From Ferrimonas senticii DSM 18821 (lineage in GTDB: Bacteria; Pseudomonadota; Gammaproteobacteria; Enterobacterales; Shewanellaceae), in the NCBI RefSeq assembly GCF_000422665.1, contig NZ_AUGM01000022.1, forward strand, positions 1 through 51,972: 51,972 nt of DNA, in the 5' to 3' direction. Positions 8,283 through 16,709 of the stretch are shown here, one piece after another. The translations under genes were made by a program, and so were the position numbers. Within the stretch, counting starts at the first letter, position 1, and every line of letters begins with the position of its first letter. The notes below the pieces were generated by a model. The model had not been told where the DNA came from. It saw only the letters and a list, made by a program, of their open reading frames with translations, and ran no database searches.

Positions 8283-8338
8283 CAAAATGACGCACTTTGC
8301 CAAAATGATGAGCAAAATGTTCCTTAAGGGACAAAATG
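8283..8338. promoter_or_regulatory. Candidate enhancer: four CAAAATG repeats and a dyad
   Basis: CAAAATG occurs at 8283, 8301, 8313 and 8332. Between the last two lies a near-perfect dyad, TGTTCCTTAAGGGACA (8318-8333). These sit roughly 85-140 bases upstream of the predicted tup start, the usual place for activator sites of sigma-54 promoters. The likely binder is the response regulator encoded from 8373, which may also control itself here. Confidence 0.55.
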
Positions 8339-8372
8339 TCGATTAGCAATTTATCGCAAGGGCACAGACTCC

Positions 8373-9740
8373 ATGGTTGATTTAACAACAGCAAATACCG
8401 CGATGTCGGTACTGGTGGTCGATGATGAATCGGGCATGCGCTCGTTCTTAAAAAAAGCGTTGTCGCGCAACTTTAGCTTGGTGGAAACCGCCGGTTCGGT
8501 CGAGGAAGCGGAGCTGTTGCGCAGCCGCTGTCACTTTGACCTGTTGATTGTCGACATCAGCCTGCCGGGTCGTAATGGCATCGAGTGGCACGAGGCGCTT
8601 AATGAGGACAGTCGGCGTTCAGATGTGATCTTTATGACCGGCTTTGCTGATATGGATACCGCCATCCGCGCCCTGCGCGCCGGGGCTTCCGATTTTATCT
8701 TAAAGCCATTCCGCTTAGAGCAGATGATGCAAGCGGTGGAACGCTGCATCGAACGGCGGCTATTGCGCCGTGAAAACCTGCTACTTCGCCGTGAAGTAGC
8801 GCATAGCCATCCGCATACACTGATCGGCAAAAGCGCCAATATGGTGGAGATGAAAGAGGTGATCCGCCGCGTTGCACCAACCAATTCGGTGGTGTTGATC
8901 GAGGGCGAATCCGGTACCGGCAAAGAGTTGGTGGCGCGCAGCCTGCACCAACTGTCCAACCGCAGTGGCCCATTTGTGCCAGTGAACTGCGGTGCTATCG
9001 CCCCAGATCTGCTGGAAAGTGAGCTATTCGGTCACCTTTCTGGCGCCTTTACCGGTGCCCGTGGCAACCGCGAGGGGTTATTCAGCTTTGCTAATGGCGG
9101 CACCATCTTCTTGGATGAGATTGGTGAGATGCCGTTGCAGATGCAAACCGCGCTGCTGCGAGTGCTAGAGCAACGGGCGATCCGCCCTGTCGGTTCTGAA
9201 AAAGAGATCCCGGTGGATGTTCGGATCGTCGCGGCGACCAATCGTGAGCTGCTGGCGGAAGTGGAAGCGGGTCGCTTCCGGCGCGATCTGTACTACCGCC
9301 TAAATGTGCTTAATATCGTTATCCCGTCGCTGCGCGAGCGCCCTGATGATGTGGTTGATTTGGTGCATCACTTCACCCGCCAACTGGCCACCGAACTGGG
9401 GGTACGGGAGGTGGCTTGGAGCCATGAAGATCTGCAAGTGCTGCAGCGTTATGACTGGCCCGGCAACATCCGCGAGCTGCGCAATATGGTGGAACGCTGC
9501 TTGTTGCTCGGCAAACCACCGGCGGATTATTGGCGCAGCCAGCTGCCAGTTGAAGCTGAAGTGGAAGGTCATGGCGAACCGGGTTATCCGGTGACCATGG
9601 CACTGAAAGAGGTGGAAAAGCTGCACGTCTTGAAAGTGATTGACGAGCACGGCGGTAATAAGTCGGCCGCCGCTCGGGTGCTTGGGGTTAGCCGCAAGAC
9701 CTTGGATCGTAAGTTCAAAGAGTGGGGCTTGAACGACTGA
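8373..9740 (+). CDS. Sigma-54-dependent response regulator (NtrC family)
   Basis: 455 residues: receiver domain at ~10-125 with phospho-acceptor Asp61 in LLIVDISLPG; AAA+ sigma-54 activator domain at ~150-385 with Walker A GESGTGKE (~178-185) and the sigma-54 contact loop GAFTGA (~224-229); C-terminal Fis-type helix-turn-helix (KSAAARVLGVSRKTLDRKF). It would be phosphorylated by the kinase encoded next and open sigma-54 promoters by ATP hydrolysis. Start at ATG 8373; an internal ATG at 8403 is the alternative. Its stop overlaps the kinase start by one base (TGATG). The only strong sigma-54 promoter I found nearby is that of the divergent tup operon. Confidence 0.95.
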   Translation: MVDLTTANTAMSVLVVDDESGMRSFLKKALSRNFSLVETAGSVEEAELLRSRCHFDLLIVDISLPGRNGIEWHEALNEDSRRSDVIFMTGFADMDTAIRALRAGASDFILKPFRLEQMMQAVERCIERRLLRRENLLLRREVAHSHPHTLIGKSANMVEMKEVIRRVAPTNSVVLIEGESGTGKELVARSLHQLSNRSGPFVPVNCGAIAPDLLESELFGHLSGAFTGARGNREGLFSFANGGTIFLDEIGEMPLQMQTALLRVLEQRAIRPVGSEKEIPVDVRIVAATNRELLAEVEAGRFRRDLYYRLNVLNIVIPSLRERPDDVVDLVHHFTRQLATELGVREVAWSHEDLQVLQRYDWPGNIRELRNMVERCLLLGKPPADYWRSQLPVEAEVEGHGEPGYPVTMALKEVEKLHVLKVIDEHGGNKSAAARVLGVSRKTLDRKFKEWGLND

Positions 9741-11800
9741 TGAAGTTCACCCGTTGGCGCCAGTTGGCGCTGCGAGACATGCAGATGATGACCAGCACCG
9801 TGCGCTATCGGTTGCTGGTGTTGTTGCTGTTGCCGGTGCTGTTGACCCTCGCCAGTTTAGTGTTTATCACCATCTACTGGAACGTCACCTACACCGGTAG
9901 CCAGCTGTTTATGAAGGTGCGCTCGGATCTGTCGGTGGCTCAAGGGGTGCTAAAAAACCAGCGTTTAAACCGTCAGGACTTTTTGAAGCAGCTGCGTCAT
10001 AGCTGGGAGTTTCAGCGGATTTTAGCCAGTGGCGAACCGGCCGAACTGACCCACTACCTGAGCGAACAGCAGCAGCATTTCGGGCTCAGTTTCCTGCGCT
10101 ACATCTCACCCGAGCAGCTGCAACTGGATGACGATCTGCGGGCGCTGATGAGCAGCCCGACCCATGGCGGCTTGCAGGTGCTCAGTGCAGCGCAAATGAA
10201 TCAATTGGATCCGCTGTTGGCCGAGCGAGCCGAGATGGCGGTGGAGGCCACCTTGATGTCGGGGCCGGCACGGCGCAAAGTTGAAACCCGCGGCTTGTTC
10301 TCGCGTTTCTTGGTGCCGGTGCTGGATCCGCACAATGTGCTGCATGGTTATCTGGATGGTGGGGTGCTACTGAATCGGGATACTCAGTATGTCGATCAGG
10401 TGCGCGACCTAGTCTACGCCGATGATGCCTTGCCCTACGATGTGCTTGGGACCACCACCTTGATGCTGGATGATCTTCGGATCGCCACCAATGTGCCGGA
10501 TCGCGCCAATGGTGCGCGGGTGATCGGCACCTTGGTGTCGGAGCAAGTGCGCAAAAAAGTGCTGTTGCAGGGCGAGGTGTGGGTTGACCGCGCCTTCGTT
10601 TATGACGATTGGTACGTGTCCGCCTACGCGCCGCTGAATGACATCAGCGGCAAACGCATCGGCATGCTCTATACCGGCTTTAGTGAAGAGACCTTTATCG
10701 GCAACTACCTGCGCAATATCTACGAGCTAGGCTCGATGTTGTTGGTGGTATTGGTGCTCTCGGGTTGGGCGGTGTATCGCGGCGCTGCCGGTTTGCTGCG
10801 GCCGATTGGGCGGATCTCCAAAGTGGTACAGCAGGTGCAGGCGGGGCAAGACCGACGCATTGGCGATCTGGGCTTAAGCCACTCCAACGAACTGTCACAA
10901 TTGGCCAAACAGTTCGATGTGATGCTGGATCAGTTGCAAGAGCGCAGCCGCCAGATCCAAGCGGCTAACGACCAACTGGAACAAAAGGTGGTGGAACGCA
11001 CCCAAACGCTGCAGGCACGTACTCTGGAGTTGAAGCAAAACATTGAGCTGCTGAATGCCACCCGCGAGCAGATGGTGACCAATGAGAAATTGGTGGCATT
11101 GGGGGAGATGACCGCGGGGATTGCCCACGAAATCAATAACCCGACTGCGGTGATCCTGGGCAACATCGAGCTGATTAAGTGGGAATTGGGTGACAGCGCC
11201 GCAACGGTGGAGGAGGAGATCGAACTGATCTTGCAGCAGGTACAGCGGATCAAAGCGATTATCCAGTCGTTGCTGCAGTATGCCCGCCCCGGGCAGATGG
11301 ATGCGCCAATCAGTTTGCAGCCGATCAATCCGATCATCGACGAGATGCTGGTGCTGGTGCGCCATTCACTGCGCAAGCAGTCGGTCGAAGTGTTGCTGGA
11401 CTTGCAGGCGCAGCAATCGGCCCAGGTTAACCGGCAGCAACTGTTGCAGGTCCTGATTAACTTGGTGGTTAACGCGGCCCACGCAATGGATGGCGACGGC
11501 GAGGTGCGAGTCAGTTCAGAGGATTGGCTCGATGGATCTGGCCAGCCGCAAGGGGTGATCATTCAGGTGGCAGACGATGGCTGCGGCATTCCGACCGAGT
11601 TGCAGTCGCGGATCTTTGATCCGTTCTTTACCACCCGTAAGCAGGGCACCGGTTTAGGTTTGTCGCTCAGTTACGGCATTGTGCGCCGTTTCGGCGGCCA
11701 CTTTGAGGTGGAATCGGCGCCCAACCAAGGTTCGGTGTTCACCCTTAAATTGCCGCTGGCGGCGCCGCTGAACGACGGCAATGAGATGACCTTAAGTTAA
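9740..11800 (+). CDS. Cache-domain sensor histidine kinase
   Basis: 686 residues. TM1 at ~23-48; a large periplasmic region (~50-330) resembling a double-Cache ligand-binding domain; TM2 at ~332-352; HAMP; a coiled coil rich in Gln/Glu; HisKA with phospho-accepting His463 in GIAHEINNP; HATPase with VVNAAHAMD, DDGCGI and GTGLGLSLSYGI. Domain order matches DctB/NtrB-like kinases paired with sigma-54 activators. Ligand unknown: formate, a dicarboxylate or another small anion are all possible. The frame extends six codons upstream, but ATG 9740 overlapping the regulator stop is the natural start. Confidence 0.93.
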   Translation: MKFTRWRQLALRDMQMMTSTVRYRLLVLLLLPVLLTLASLVFITIYWNVTYTGSQLFMKVRSDLSVAQGVLKNQRLNRQDFLKQLRHSWEFQRILASGEPAELTHYLSEQQQHFGLSFLRYISPEQLQLDDDLRALMSSPTHGGLQVLSAAQMNQLDPLLAERAEMAVEATLMSGPARRKVETRGLFSRFLVPVLDPHNVLHGYLDGGVLLNRDTQYVDQVRDLVYADDALPYDVLGTTTLMLDDLRIATNVPDRANGARVIGTLVSEQVRKKVLLQGEVWVDRAFVYDDWYVSAYAPLNDISGKRIGMLYTGFSEETFIGNYLRNIYELGSMLLVVLVLSGWAVYRGAAGLLRPIGRISKVVQQVQAGQDRRIGDLGLSHSNELSQLAKQFDVMLDQLQERSRQIQAANDQLEQKVVERTQTLQARTLELKQNIELLNATREQMVTNEKLVALGEMTAGIAHEINNPTAVILGNIELIKWELGDSAATVEEEIELILQQVQRIKAIIQSLLQYARPGQMDAPISLQPINPIIDEMLVLVRHSLRKQSVEVLLDLQAQQSAQVNRQQLLQVLINLVVNAAHAMDGDGEVRVSSEDWLDGSGQPQGVIIQVADDGCGIPTELQSRIFDPFFTTRKQGTGLGLSLSYGIVRRFGGHFEVESAPNQGSVFTLKLPLAAPLNDGNEMTLS

Positions 11801-11815
11801 TTCGATTAGCCAACG

Positions 11816-11856
11816 AAAAACGCCCGTTGCAGCATGCTGTAACGGGCGTTTTTTTT
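11816..11856 (+). terminator. Rho-independent terminator after the kinase
   Basis: Stem ACGCCCGTT / AACGGGCGT around a 12-base loop, flanked by AAAAA and a run of eight T on the + strand. Confidence 0.9.
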
Positions 11857-11860
11857 GGAA

Positions 11861-11979
11861 GCTATCAGCTATCAGCTATCAGCTATCAGCTATCAGTTGG
11901 CAGTTAGCAGCTATTAGTTGTCAGCTGTCAGCTGTCAGCTCGCAGTTGTCAGTCGTTAGTTAGCAGTTGTCAGTTAACC
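11861..11979. repeat. 17-unit heptanucleotide tandem repeat
   Basis: Five perfect GCTATCA units are followed by twelve variants (such as GTTGTCA, GCTGTCA, GTTAGCA) in strict 7-base register, consensus GYTRKCA. It lies between two convergent genes and codes for nothing. Confidence 0.9.
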
Positions 11980-11993
11980 ACTAACCGCTGGCG

Positions 11994-12893
11994 TTACTGC
12001 GCGCTCCAGATCAGTTTGCCGCTGTCTTGCAGGTCGTAGCCGCCAAGGCGACGGGCGTGTTCGTGGATCTCAGGCGATTGCAGGGTGCTGAACAGCTCTT
12101 GCAGGTGTTGGCGGAAGAACACCCCGCGTGGCATCACAAAGTCGAACGACTCTTGCCCTAACGGCAGAAACGCCAAGCCAAACTCGCCAGCGATCCCTTG
12201 GCAGCCAAAGCCAAAGTCGGCGTCGCCACGGGCGATGGTGGCCGCCACTTCATGTTCTGATAACGCTTCGGGTTGCAGATTCAGATCGTTGGCAGTTAAG
12301 CCCCGCTCGGCCAAAAAGTTATCCATATGGTGGCGCGAACCGGCACCGGCTTGGCGTGGCACCCAGCGGTATTGCAGCGACAACGCTTCGGTGACGTCTT
12401 GGCTTAGGTGGTGGTGTTCGTTGCGCATCAGCAAACCGAAATCGCGGTTGGCACCGTGCACCATGATCCACTGCTTGTGGCTAGCGTGGTGTTTCAACAG
12501 TGCCGGGTGCCGCAGATCCCGCTGTTCACGGCTGCTCCAGTGGATACAGCAAAGATCGGTATAACCGTTGGCTAAGTGGGTCAAGCCAGAGCGGGTATCG
12601 CTGGGGCAGTAGTTGATTAAGCCGGAGGCGCCGATGCGCTGACTGACGCGGCGGACGGCGTAGTGCAACAACGGATCGTCAGAACCGCCGATCACCAAGC
12701 GGTCCGACAGGGTGCCGCCGTGGCAGCTGTCGATGATCCAGCGATCGATCAGGGCTTTGGGGAACAGCCATTTGCCCGTCACTTTGGTGCCCGGCAGTTG
12801 GCGCTCGTTGGCCATCGCGTAAACCTTTTTCTCATTCAGATCGAGATATTCGGCTACCTGCTTAGCATTAAGAAACAGGGTGTCCTGACTCAT
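11994..12893 (-). CDS. Excisionase-type HTH / periplasmic-binding-protein fusion regulator
   Basis: 299 residues. N-terminal ~60 residues form a MerR/excisionase-type winged helix (LNAKQVAEYLDLNEKKVYAM). The remainder resembles the PBP-like ligand-binding domain (COG1910) found in molybdate/tungstate and cofactor-linked proteins, here with no signal peptide, so it is a cytoplasmic sensor. Its ATG overlaps the fdhD stop (TGATG), giving translational coupling with fdhD. I infer a regulator of the formate dehydrogenase or metal genes responding to molybdate, tungstate or a related anion; the ligand is not readable from sequence. Confidence 0.85.
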   Translation of the reverse strand: MSQDTLFLNAKQVAEYLDLNEKKVYAMANERQLPGTKVTGKWLFPKALIDRWIIDSCHGGTLSDRLVIGGSDDPLLHYAVRRVSQRIGASGLINYCPSDTRSGLTHLANGYTDLCCIHWSSREQRDLRHPALLKHHASHKQWIMVHGANRDFGLLMRNEHHHLSQDVTEALSLQYRWVPRQAGAGSRHHMDNFLAERGLTANDLNLQPEALSEHEVAATIARGDADFGFGCQGIAGEFGLAFLPLGQESFDFVMPRGVFFRQHLQELFSTLQSPEIHEHARRLGGYDLQDSGKLIWSAQ

Positions 12894-13723
12894 CACTGTG
12901 CTCCGTCAAATTCAATGGTTTCAGCGCCGTGGTATACCAGAAAATGGCGCCCTTTGGCACGGGCGATGGTAGTGATCCCCAGCTGTTTTGCCAGATTCAA
13001 TCCCATTTCTGTGATACCGGAGCGGGACAACAGCACCGGAATGCCCATTTTCGCTACTTTAATTACCATTTCTGAGGTTAAGCGGCCGGTGGTGTAAAAC
13101 ACCTTATCGCCACCATCGAGCCCCTCTAACCACATCTCACCGGCAAGGGTATCGACCGCGTTGTGACGACCAACGTCTTCAACGAAGCTTAAAATTTTGT
13201 CTTGCTGACAGATGCCGCAACCGTGGACGGCACCGGCGTTTTTGTAGGTTTCGTTATGCTCGCTTAAGTTTTTTAGCAGCGCATAGATACCGCTTTGGGT
13301 CAGTTGCGGTGTCGGCAGTTGGATATCCTCGATGCCGGCGGTAAAACTGCCAAAAACGGTGCCTTGACCACAACCGGTGGTAACGGTTTTTTCACTCATC
13401 TTGTCGCTGACGCTACTGGTGTCTTCTTTGGTGATGATCGCGGCGGAGTTGACCTCCCAATCGACAATCACCGATTCCACCTGAGTGATATCACTGATAA
13501 AGCTTTGATTTTTCAAATAGCCCAGCGCCAACGCTTCGGGACGGGCGCCCAATGTCATCAAGGTGACGATTGGCTGCCAGTTCAGATACAAGGTCAGCGG
13601 GCGTTCGCAGGCGATGTTCTTTTCGACCACTTGCCCTTGTTCGTTGACCGCCGTGACCGCGAGGGTCAATGGGGCTTCGGCGTGAGTTCGGGACAAACGT
13701 GGGCGCTGCGAGGCTGAAGTCAT
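12893..13723 (-). CDS. fdhD: Formate dehydrogenase sulfur carrier FdhD
   Basis: 276 residues; hands sulfur from a cysteine desulfurase to the bis-MGD cofactor before insertion into formate dehydrogenase. The catalytic CxxC is C169-G-I-C172 in HGCGICQQ, followed by the family block FVEDVGRHNAVDTL and TTGRLTSEMV. ATG at 13723. First gene of a two-gene leftward operon with the fusion regulator; divergent from the accessory operon that starts at 14025. Confidence 0.97.
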   Translation of the reverse strand: MTSASQRPRLSRTHAEAPLTLAVTAVNEQGQVVEKNIACERPLTLYLNWQPIVTLMTLGARPEALALGYLKNQSFISDITQVESVIVDWEVNSAAIITKEDTSSVSDKMSEKTVTTGCGQGTVFGSFTAGIEDIQLPTPQLTQSGIYALLKNLSEHNETYKNAGAVHGCGICQQDKILSFVEDVGRHNAVDTLAGEMWLEGLDGGDKVFYTTGRLTSEMVIKVAKMGIPVLLSRSGITEMGLNLAKQLGITTIARAKGRHFLVYHGAETIEFDGAQ

Positions 13724-13925
13724 TGGTTAATTCACTCTTCAGAGGTAGTTAATGTCTGGGGGAATGTCGCTAAGTTACCGCTAGCGTGATGGCGCTGTCT
13801 TGGCCCCCGCTGCAAAACTTATTCCAGCTAGTAAACTAGACTAAATTGGGATCCCCCTCACCGTCTTGTTGTGGGATTGTGGCAACATGACGCGTCTTGC
13901 GAAGAGATTTTCTCTGCAAGGCTGA

Positions 13926-13980
13926 TGAAACTGTGATCGCGCTAACTAAAGTGGTTGAAACTGTGGTTAGTTTAACAGTT
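13926..13980. promoter_or_regulatory. Repeated motif between fdhD and the accessory operon
   Basis: TGAAACTGTG occurs at 13926 and 13956, exactly 30 bases (about three helical turns) apart. The second copy begins a perfect inverted repeat AACTGT-N10-ACAGTT (13959-13980). Placed 45-100 bases before the DUF3305 start, it is a plausible operator. The rest of this 301-base gap shows no other strong signal. Confidence 0.45.
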
Positions 13981-14024
13981 CGCTGTTTGCTATCGATGCG
14001 CAACCCTGCTGAATTGGATAACTG

Positions 14025-14477
14025 ATGTCCCGAAGCGAATCCTACTGGTCATTCTTTGTGACCCTAAAAACCAAACAAGTCTCCGTTGGCCGTTGGGCGC
14101 AAACCCAATGGGAGATCGACCAGTTTATCCCTGCCGATGGTGAGATGCCGGAAGGGGCTTACAAGGTCACCATGGAACTGTTTTTGGACGAACGTGCCAA
14201 TTACCGTCTCAACTTGGATCTGGACGCGCCCAAGCTGTTCCTGATCTGTGATGATCACGGTGATGGTGTGCCGGTGCCACAAAGCGTGACCGCCAACCAA
14301 AATATCGCTGCCAGTGCGCTGGAGGGGGACACCCCAGTGTTGGCGATGGCGATGCCAGATGCGGTGGGACTGTGGCTGGAAGCCTTTATTACTCGCCATG
14401 GCGAGATGGAGGTCGAAGTGAAGCGACGCAAACACATCAACGTCCGCGGTGAAATGCGCGACCGTCGAGGTTCGTAA
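14025..14477 (+). CDS. DUF3305 protein of the formate dehydrogenase cluster
   Basis: 150 residues, soluble, no signal peptide. I recognise it as DUF3305 from its sequence (WAQTQWEIDQFIP near the N-terminus) and its constant partner DUF3306. No catalytic motif is visible. First gene of a four-gene operon; its stop overlaps the next start by one base (TAATG). Function unknown; likely a maturation or electron-handling factor for the enzyme. Confidence 0.85.
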   Translation: MSRSESYWSFFVTLKTKQVSVGRWAQTQWEIDQFIPADGEMPEGAYKVTMELFLDERANYRLNLDLDAPKLFLICDDHGDGVPVPQSVTANQNIAASALEGDTPVLAMAMPDAVGLWLEAFITRHGEMEVEVKRRKHINVRGEMRDRRGS

Positions 14478-14998
14478 TGAGCGGCTTTTTCAAACGCTGG
14501 CAGGAACGCAAAAGCGAGGTCGCCGAGCACGAGCGGGTTGAAGCGATTGAGCAAGCGCAGCAGCAAGCCGATGAGCAAGTGCGCGCTGCCGCGGAAGCGG
14601 AACGCGAAGCCCGTGGCGATGCGCCGATTGAACTGCCCGATCCAGAATCGATTGAGCAGGGCGGCAGCTTTGCTGATTTTCTGAAAGAGGGGGTCGACCC
14701 CGCGACTCGTAAACAAGCATTACGGGCACTGTGGTCACAACCTCAATACAATCAGCTTGATGGTTTAGTGGACTATGGCCACGATTACGCCGCCCAGCCG
14801 TTGCTGGATGGTGATACCGCCGCGCAGTTGACCCAAAGCGTGTTTCGCCACGTCAAAAAAGCCGCCGATGCCTTGGAAAAATTGGACGATCAGCCAGAGC
14901 CGCAACAGCAACTGGCACAACAATCGCCGCCGGCGCTGGATAAGCCGGATACCAAGGCCGATGCAGACGATAAGCCGTCTGCCGAGCAAACCAGCTAA
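14477..14998 (+). CDS. DUF3306 protein of the formate dehydrogenase cluster
   Basis: 173 residues, acidic, no signal peptide. Starts MSGFFKRWQERKSEV; an Ala/Glu/Gln-rich predicted helix spans ~15-50, a more conserved-looking middle (DFLKEGVDPATRKQALRALW, then LDGLVDYGHDY) follows, and the C-terminal ~50 residues are low-complexity Gln/Pro/Asp. Function unknown. Coupled to DUF3305 and followed 17 bases later by the polyferredoxin gene. Confidence 0.85.
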   Translation: MSGFFKRWQERKSEVAEHERVEAIEQAQQQADEQVRAAAEAEREARGDAPIELPDPESIEQGGSFADFLKEGVDPATRKQALRALWSQPQYNQLDGLVDYGHDYAAQPLLDGDTAAQLTQSVFRHVKKAADALEKLDDQPEPQQQLAQQSPPALDKPDTKADADDKPSAEQTS

Positions 14999-15015
14999 CT
15001 ACGGAATTTCCTATT

Positions 15016-16707
15016 GTGAGCCAAACTTCCATTTCGTTGGACAACGCCAGCGCACAGGCGCTGCAACAAACCACCTTGCTGGCCAATCTGATCCCAGCAA
15101 CCGTGAGTTTCACCACCGCCGGCCATCTGCTGCTGGTTGGCCCTGAAGACCGCGTTCGCTTGGCCGCCGCTAAGCTGGATGGCATGGCCAGTCGCACCCT
15201 GTTAATCAATGAAGCGGTTAGCCGCAGCGATGACGACTACCTCGAACAGGTGATGATCGCCGCCGAAGCGACCGAGACCCTGCCATGTTTCAACGCTGAA
15301 CAGCTGCAGATCCGCGGTTTCCTTGGTCAGTTCCAAGTGGCGGCGCTGCTGCCACAGCAGAGCCAACCAATTGCGCTCGCCACCGAAGCCATTGCGCGGC
15401 CACATTTTGATCTGGTGCTCGATTTGGGTTCGAGCGCCAGCATCGAGTTGGAGTTACTGCCAGCCGGTTACTTCTACGTAGGCGATGACCAAGCTAAGTT
15501 GGTGGATGCGCTGGCGCAACTGCCAGAGCTAAAAGGCCAGTTTGATAAACCGCGCTACGTGCAAATTAACGCCGATGTTTGTGCCCACCATGGAAGTGGT
15601 ATCAGCGGCTGTCAGCGCTGCTTAAGCGTCTGTCCAGCGGATGCGATCTCCAGCACTGGCAAAAAAATCGAGATCGACGCCAACCTGTGTCACGGTGTTG
15701 GCTCCTGTGCCAGCGCTTGTCCAACTGGGGCGATCCAGTACGACCAGCCAACTGCGCCAATTTTGAAAGATTACCTGCAGCGTTTGCTGGCTCGCTATCA
15801 GACCCTGTCTGACGTGCGTCCGGTGGTGCTGTTCCATGATGCCACCGTTGGTGCTCAGTTGTTGACGCAACTGCAGCAACTGCCGGCGGGCGTGTTACCG
15901 GTCGAGCTGGAAGAGATCGGCGTTGCCGGTGCCGAACAATGGTTGGCGGCCTTGGCCTGGGGGGCTCGCCAAGTGTTGGTGCTGACCCACAGCAACACCC
16001 CGGCGACCTTGAAAGCTCTGGTGGAAAGCGAGCATCAGACCTTGATGACGCTGTTCAGCGCAATGGGCGTGGACAGCCAGCGTCTGCAACTGCTGGAAGC
16101 CGAGCAACTGACTGAGATCGATGCCATTGTGGCCGCGAGTGGCGAGCTGGCCCCGTTGCCAGTGGCGGCATTCCCAACCGATCTACCGAAACGTGACACC
16201 TTCTACAACGCCTTGGATCACCTAAATGGTTGCCACTTGGGCAGTGCCGAGCTGATCGAAGTCGCCGGTGCGCCGTACGGTGAAGTGGTGGTGGATACCG
16301 CCAAGTGTACCCTGTGCATGAGCTGTGCGGCTTTGTGTCCGGCTCGCGCCCTAGAAGACGGCGGCGACACCCCAGCATTGCGCTTTACCGAGCAGCGCTG
16401 CGTCCAGTGTGGCCTGTGTCAGCAAGCCTGTCCTGAGGGCGCCATTAAGTTGGTGGCGCGCTTTGATCTGGATCGTGAACGCCGCCAAGGCTGTCGCGAT
16501 CTAAATCGTGAACAACCGTTTGAATGCATTACCTGTGGTAAGCCGTTCGCGACGAAGGCCGTAGTTGAGAAGATGACTACCGCTCTGGCCGGCCACAGTG
16601 CCTTTGCTGGCGATGCGATCCAACGTTTGAAGATGTGTGAAGACTGTCGAGTCAAAGATATGTTCACTGACTTGCTCGACGATCCAGAAAAACAATTGCG
16701 GGTATAA
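15016..16707 (+). CDS. Multi-cluster 4Fe-4S (polyferredoxin-like) accessory protein
   Basis: 563 residues from a GTG at 15016 (GGAA nine bases upstream). Two pairs of ferredoxin motifs: GCQRCLSVCP with CHGVGSCASACP (~200-240), and CTLCMSCAALCP with CVQCGLCQQACP (~433-478). A C-terminal CITCGKPF plus CEDCR resembles a zinc-ribbon or fifth metal site. The middle third has no Cys clusters. No signal peptide, so it is cytoplasmic and cannot be the periplasmic electron carrier. In related genomes such a protein travels with DUF3305/3306 and the formate dehydrogenase chaperone; role unknown. Confidence 0.9.
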   Translation: MSQTSISLDNASAQALQQTTLLANLIPATVSFTTAGHLLLVGPEDRVRLAAAKLDGMASRTLLINEAVSRSDDDYLEQVMIAAEATETLPCFNAEQLQIRGFLGQFQVAALLPQQSQPIALATEAIARPHFDLVLDLGSSASIELELLPAGYFYVGDDQAKLVDALAQLPELKGQFDKPRYVQINADVCAHHGSGISGCQRCLSVCPADAISSTGKKIEIDANLCHGVGSCASACPTGAIQYDQPTAPILKDYLQRLLARYQTLSDVRPVVLFHDATVGAQLLTQLQQLPAGVLPVELEEIGVAGAEQWLAALAWGARQVLVLTHSNTPATLKALVESEHQTLMTLFSAMGVDSQRLQLLEAEQLTEIDAIVAASGELAPLPVAAFPTDLPKRDTFYNALDHLNGCHLGSAELIEVAGAPYGEVVVDTAKCTLCMSCAALCPARALEDGGDTPALRFTEQRCVQCGLCQQACPEGAIKLVARFDLDRERRQGCRDLNREQPFECITCGKPFATKAVVEKMTTALAGHSAFAGDAIQRLKMCEDCRVKDMFTDLLDDPEKQLRV

Positions 16708-16709
16708 CC

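Noticed and set aside
13790-13804. Possible second sigma-54 promoter before the DUF3305 operon
   Set aside because: GG and GC are 12 bases apart, but the -24 box reads TGGCGC and the -12 box TGGC instead of TTGC. Too weak to list.
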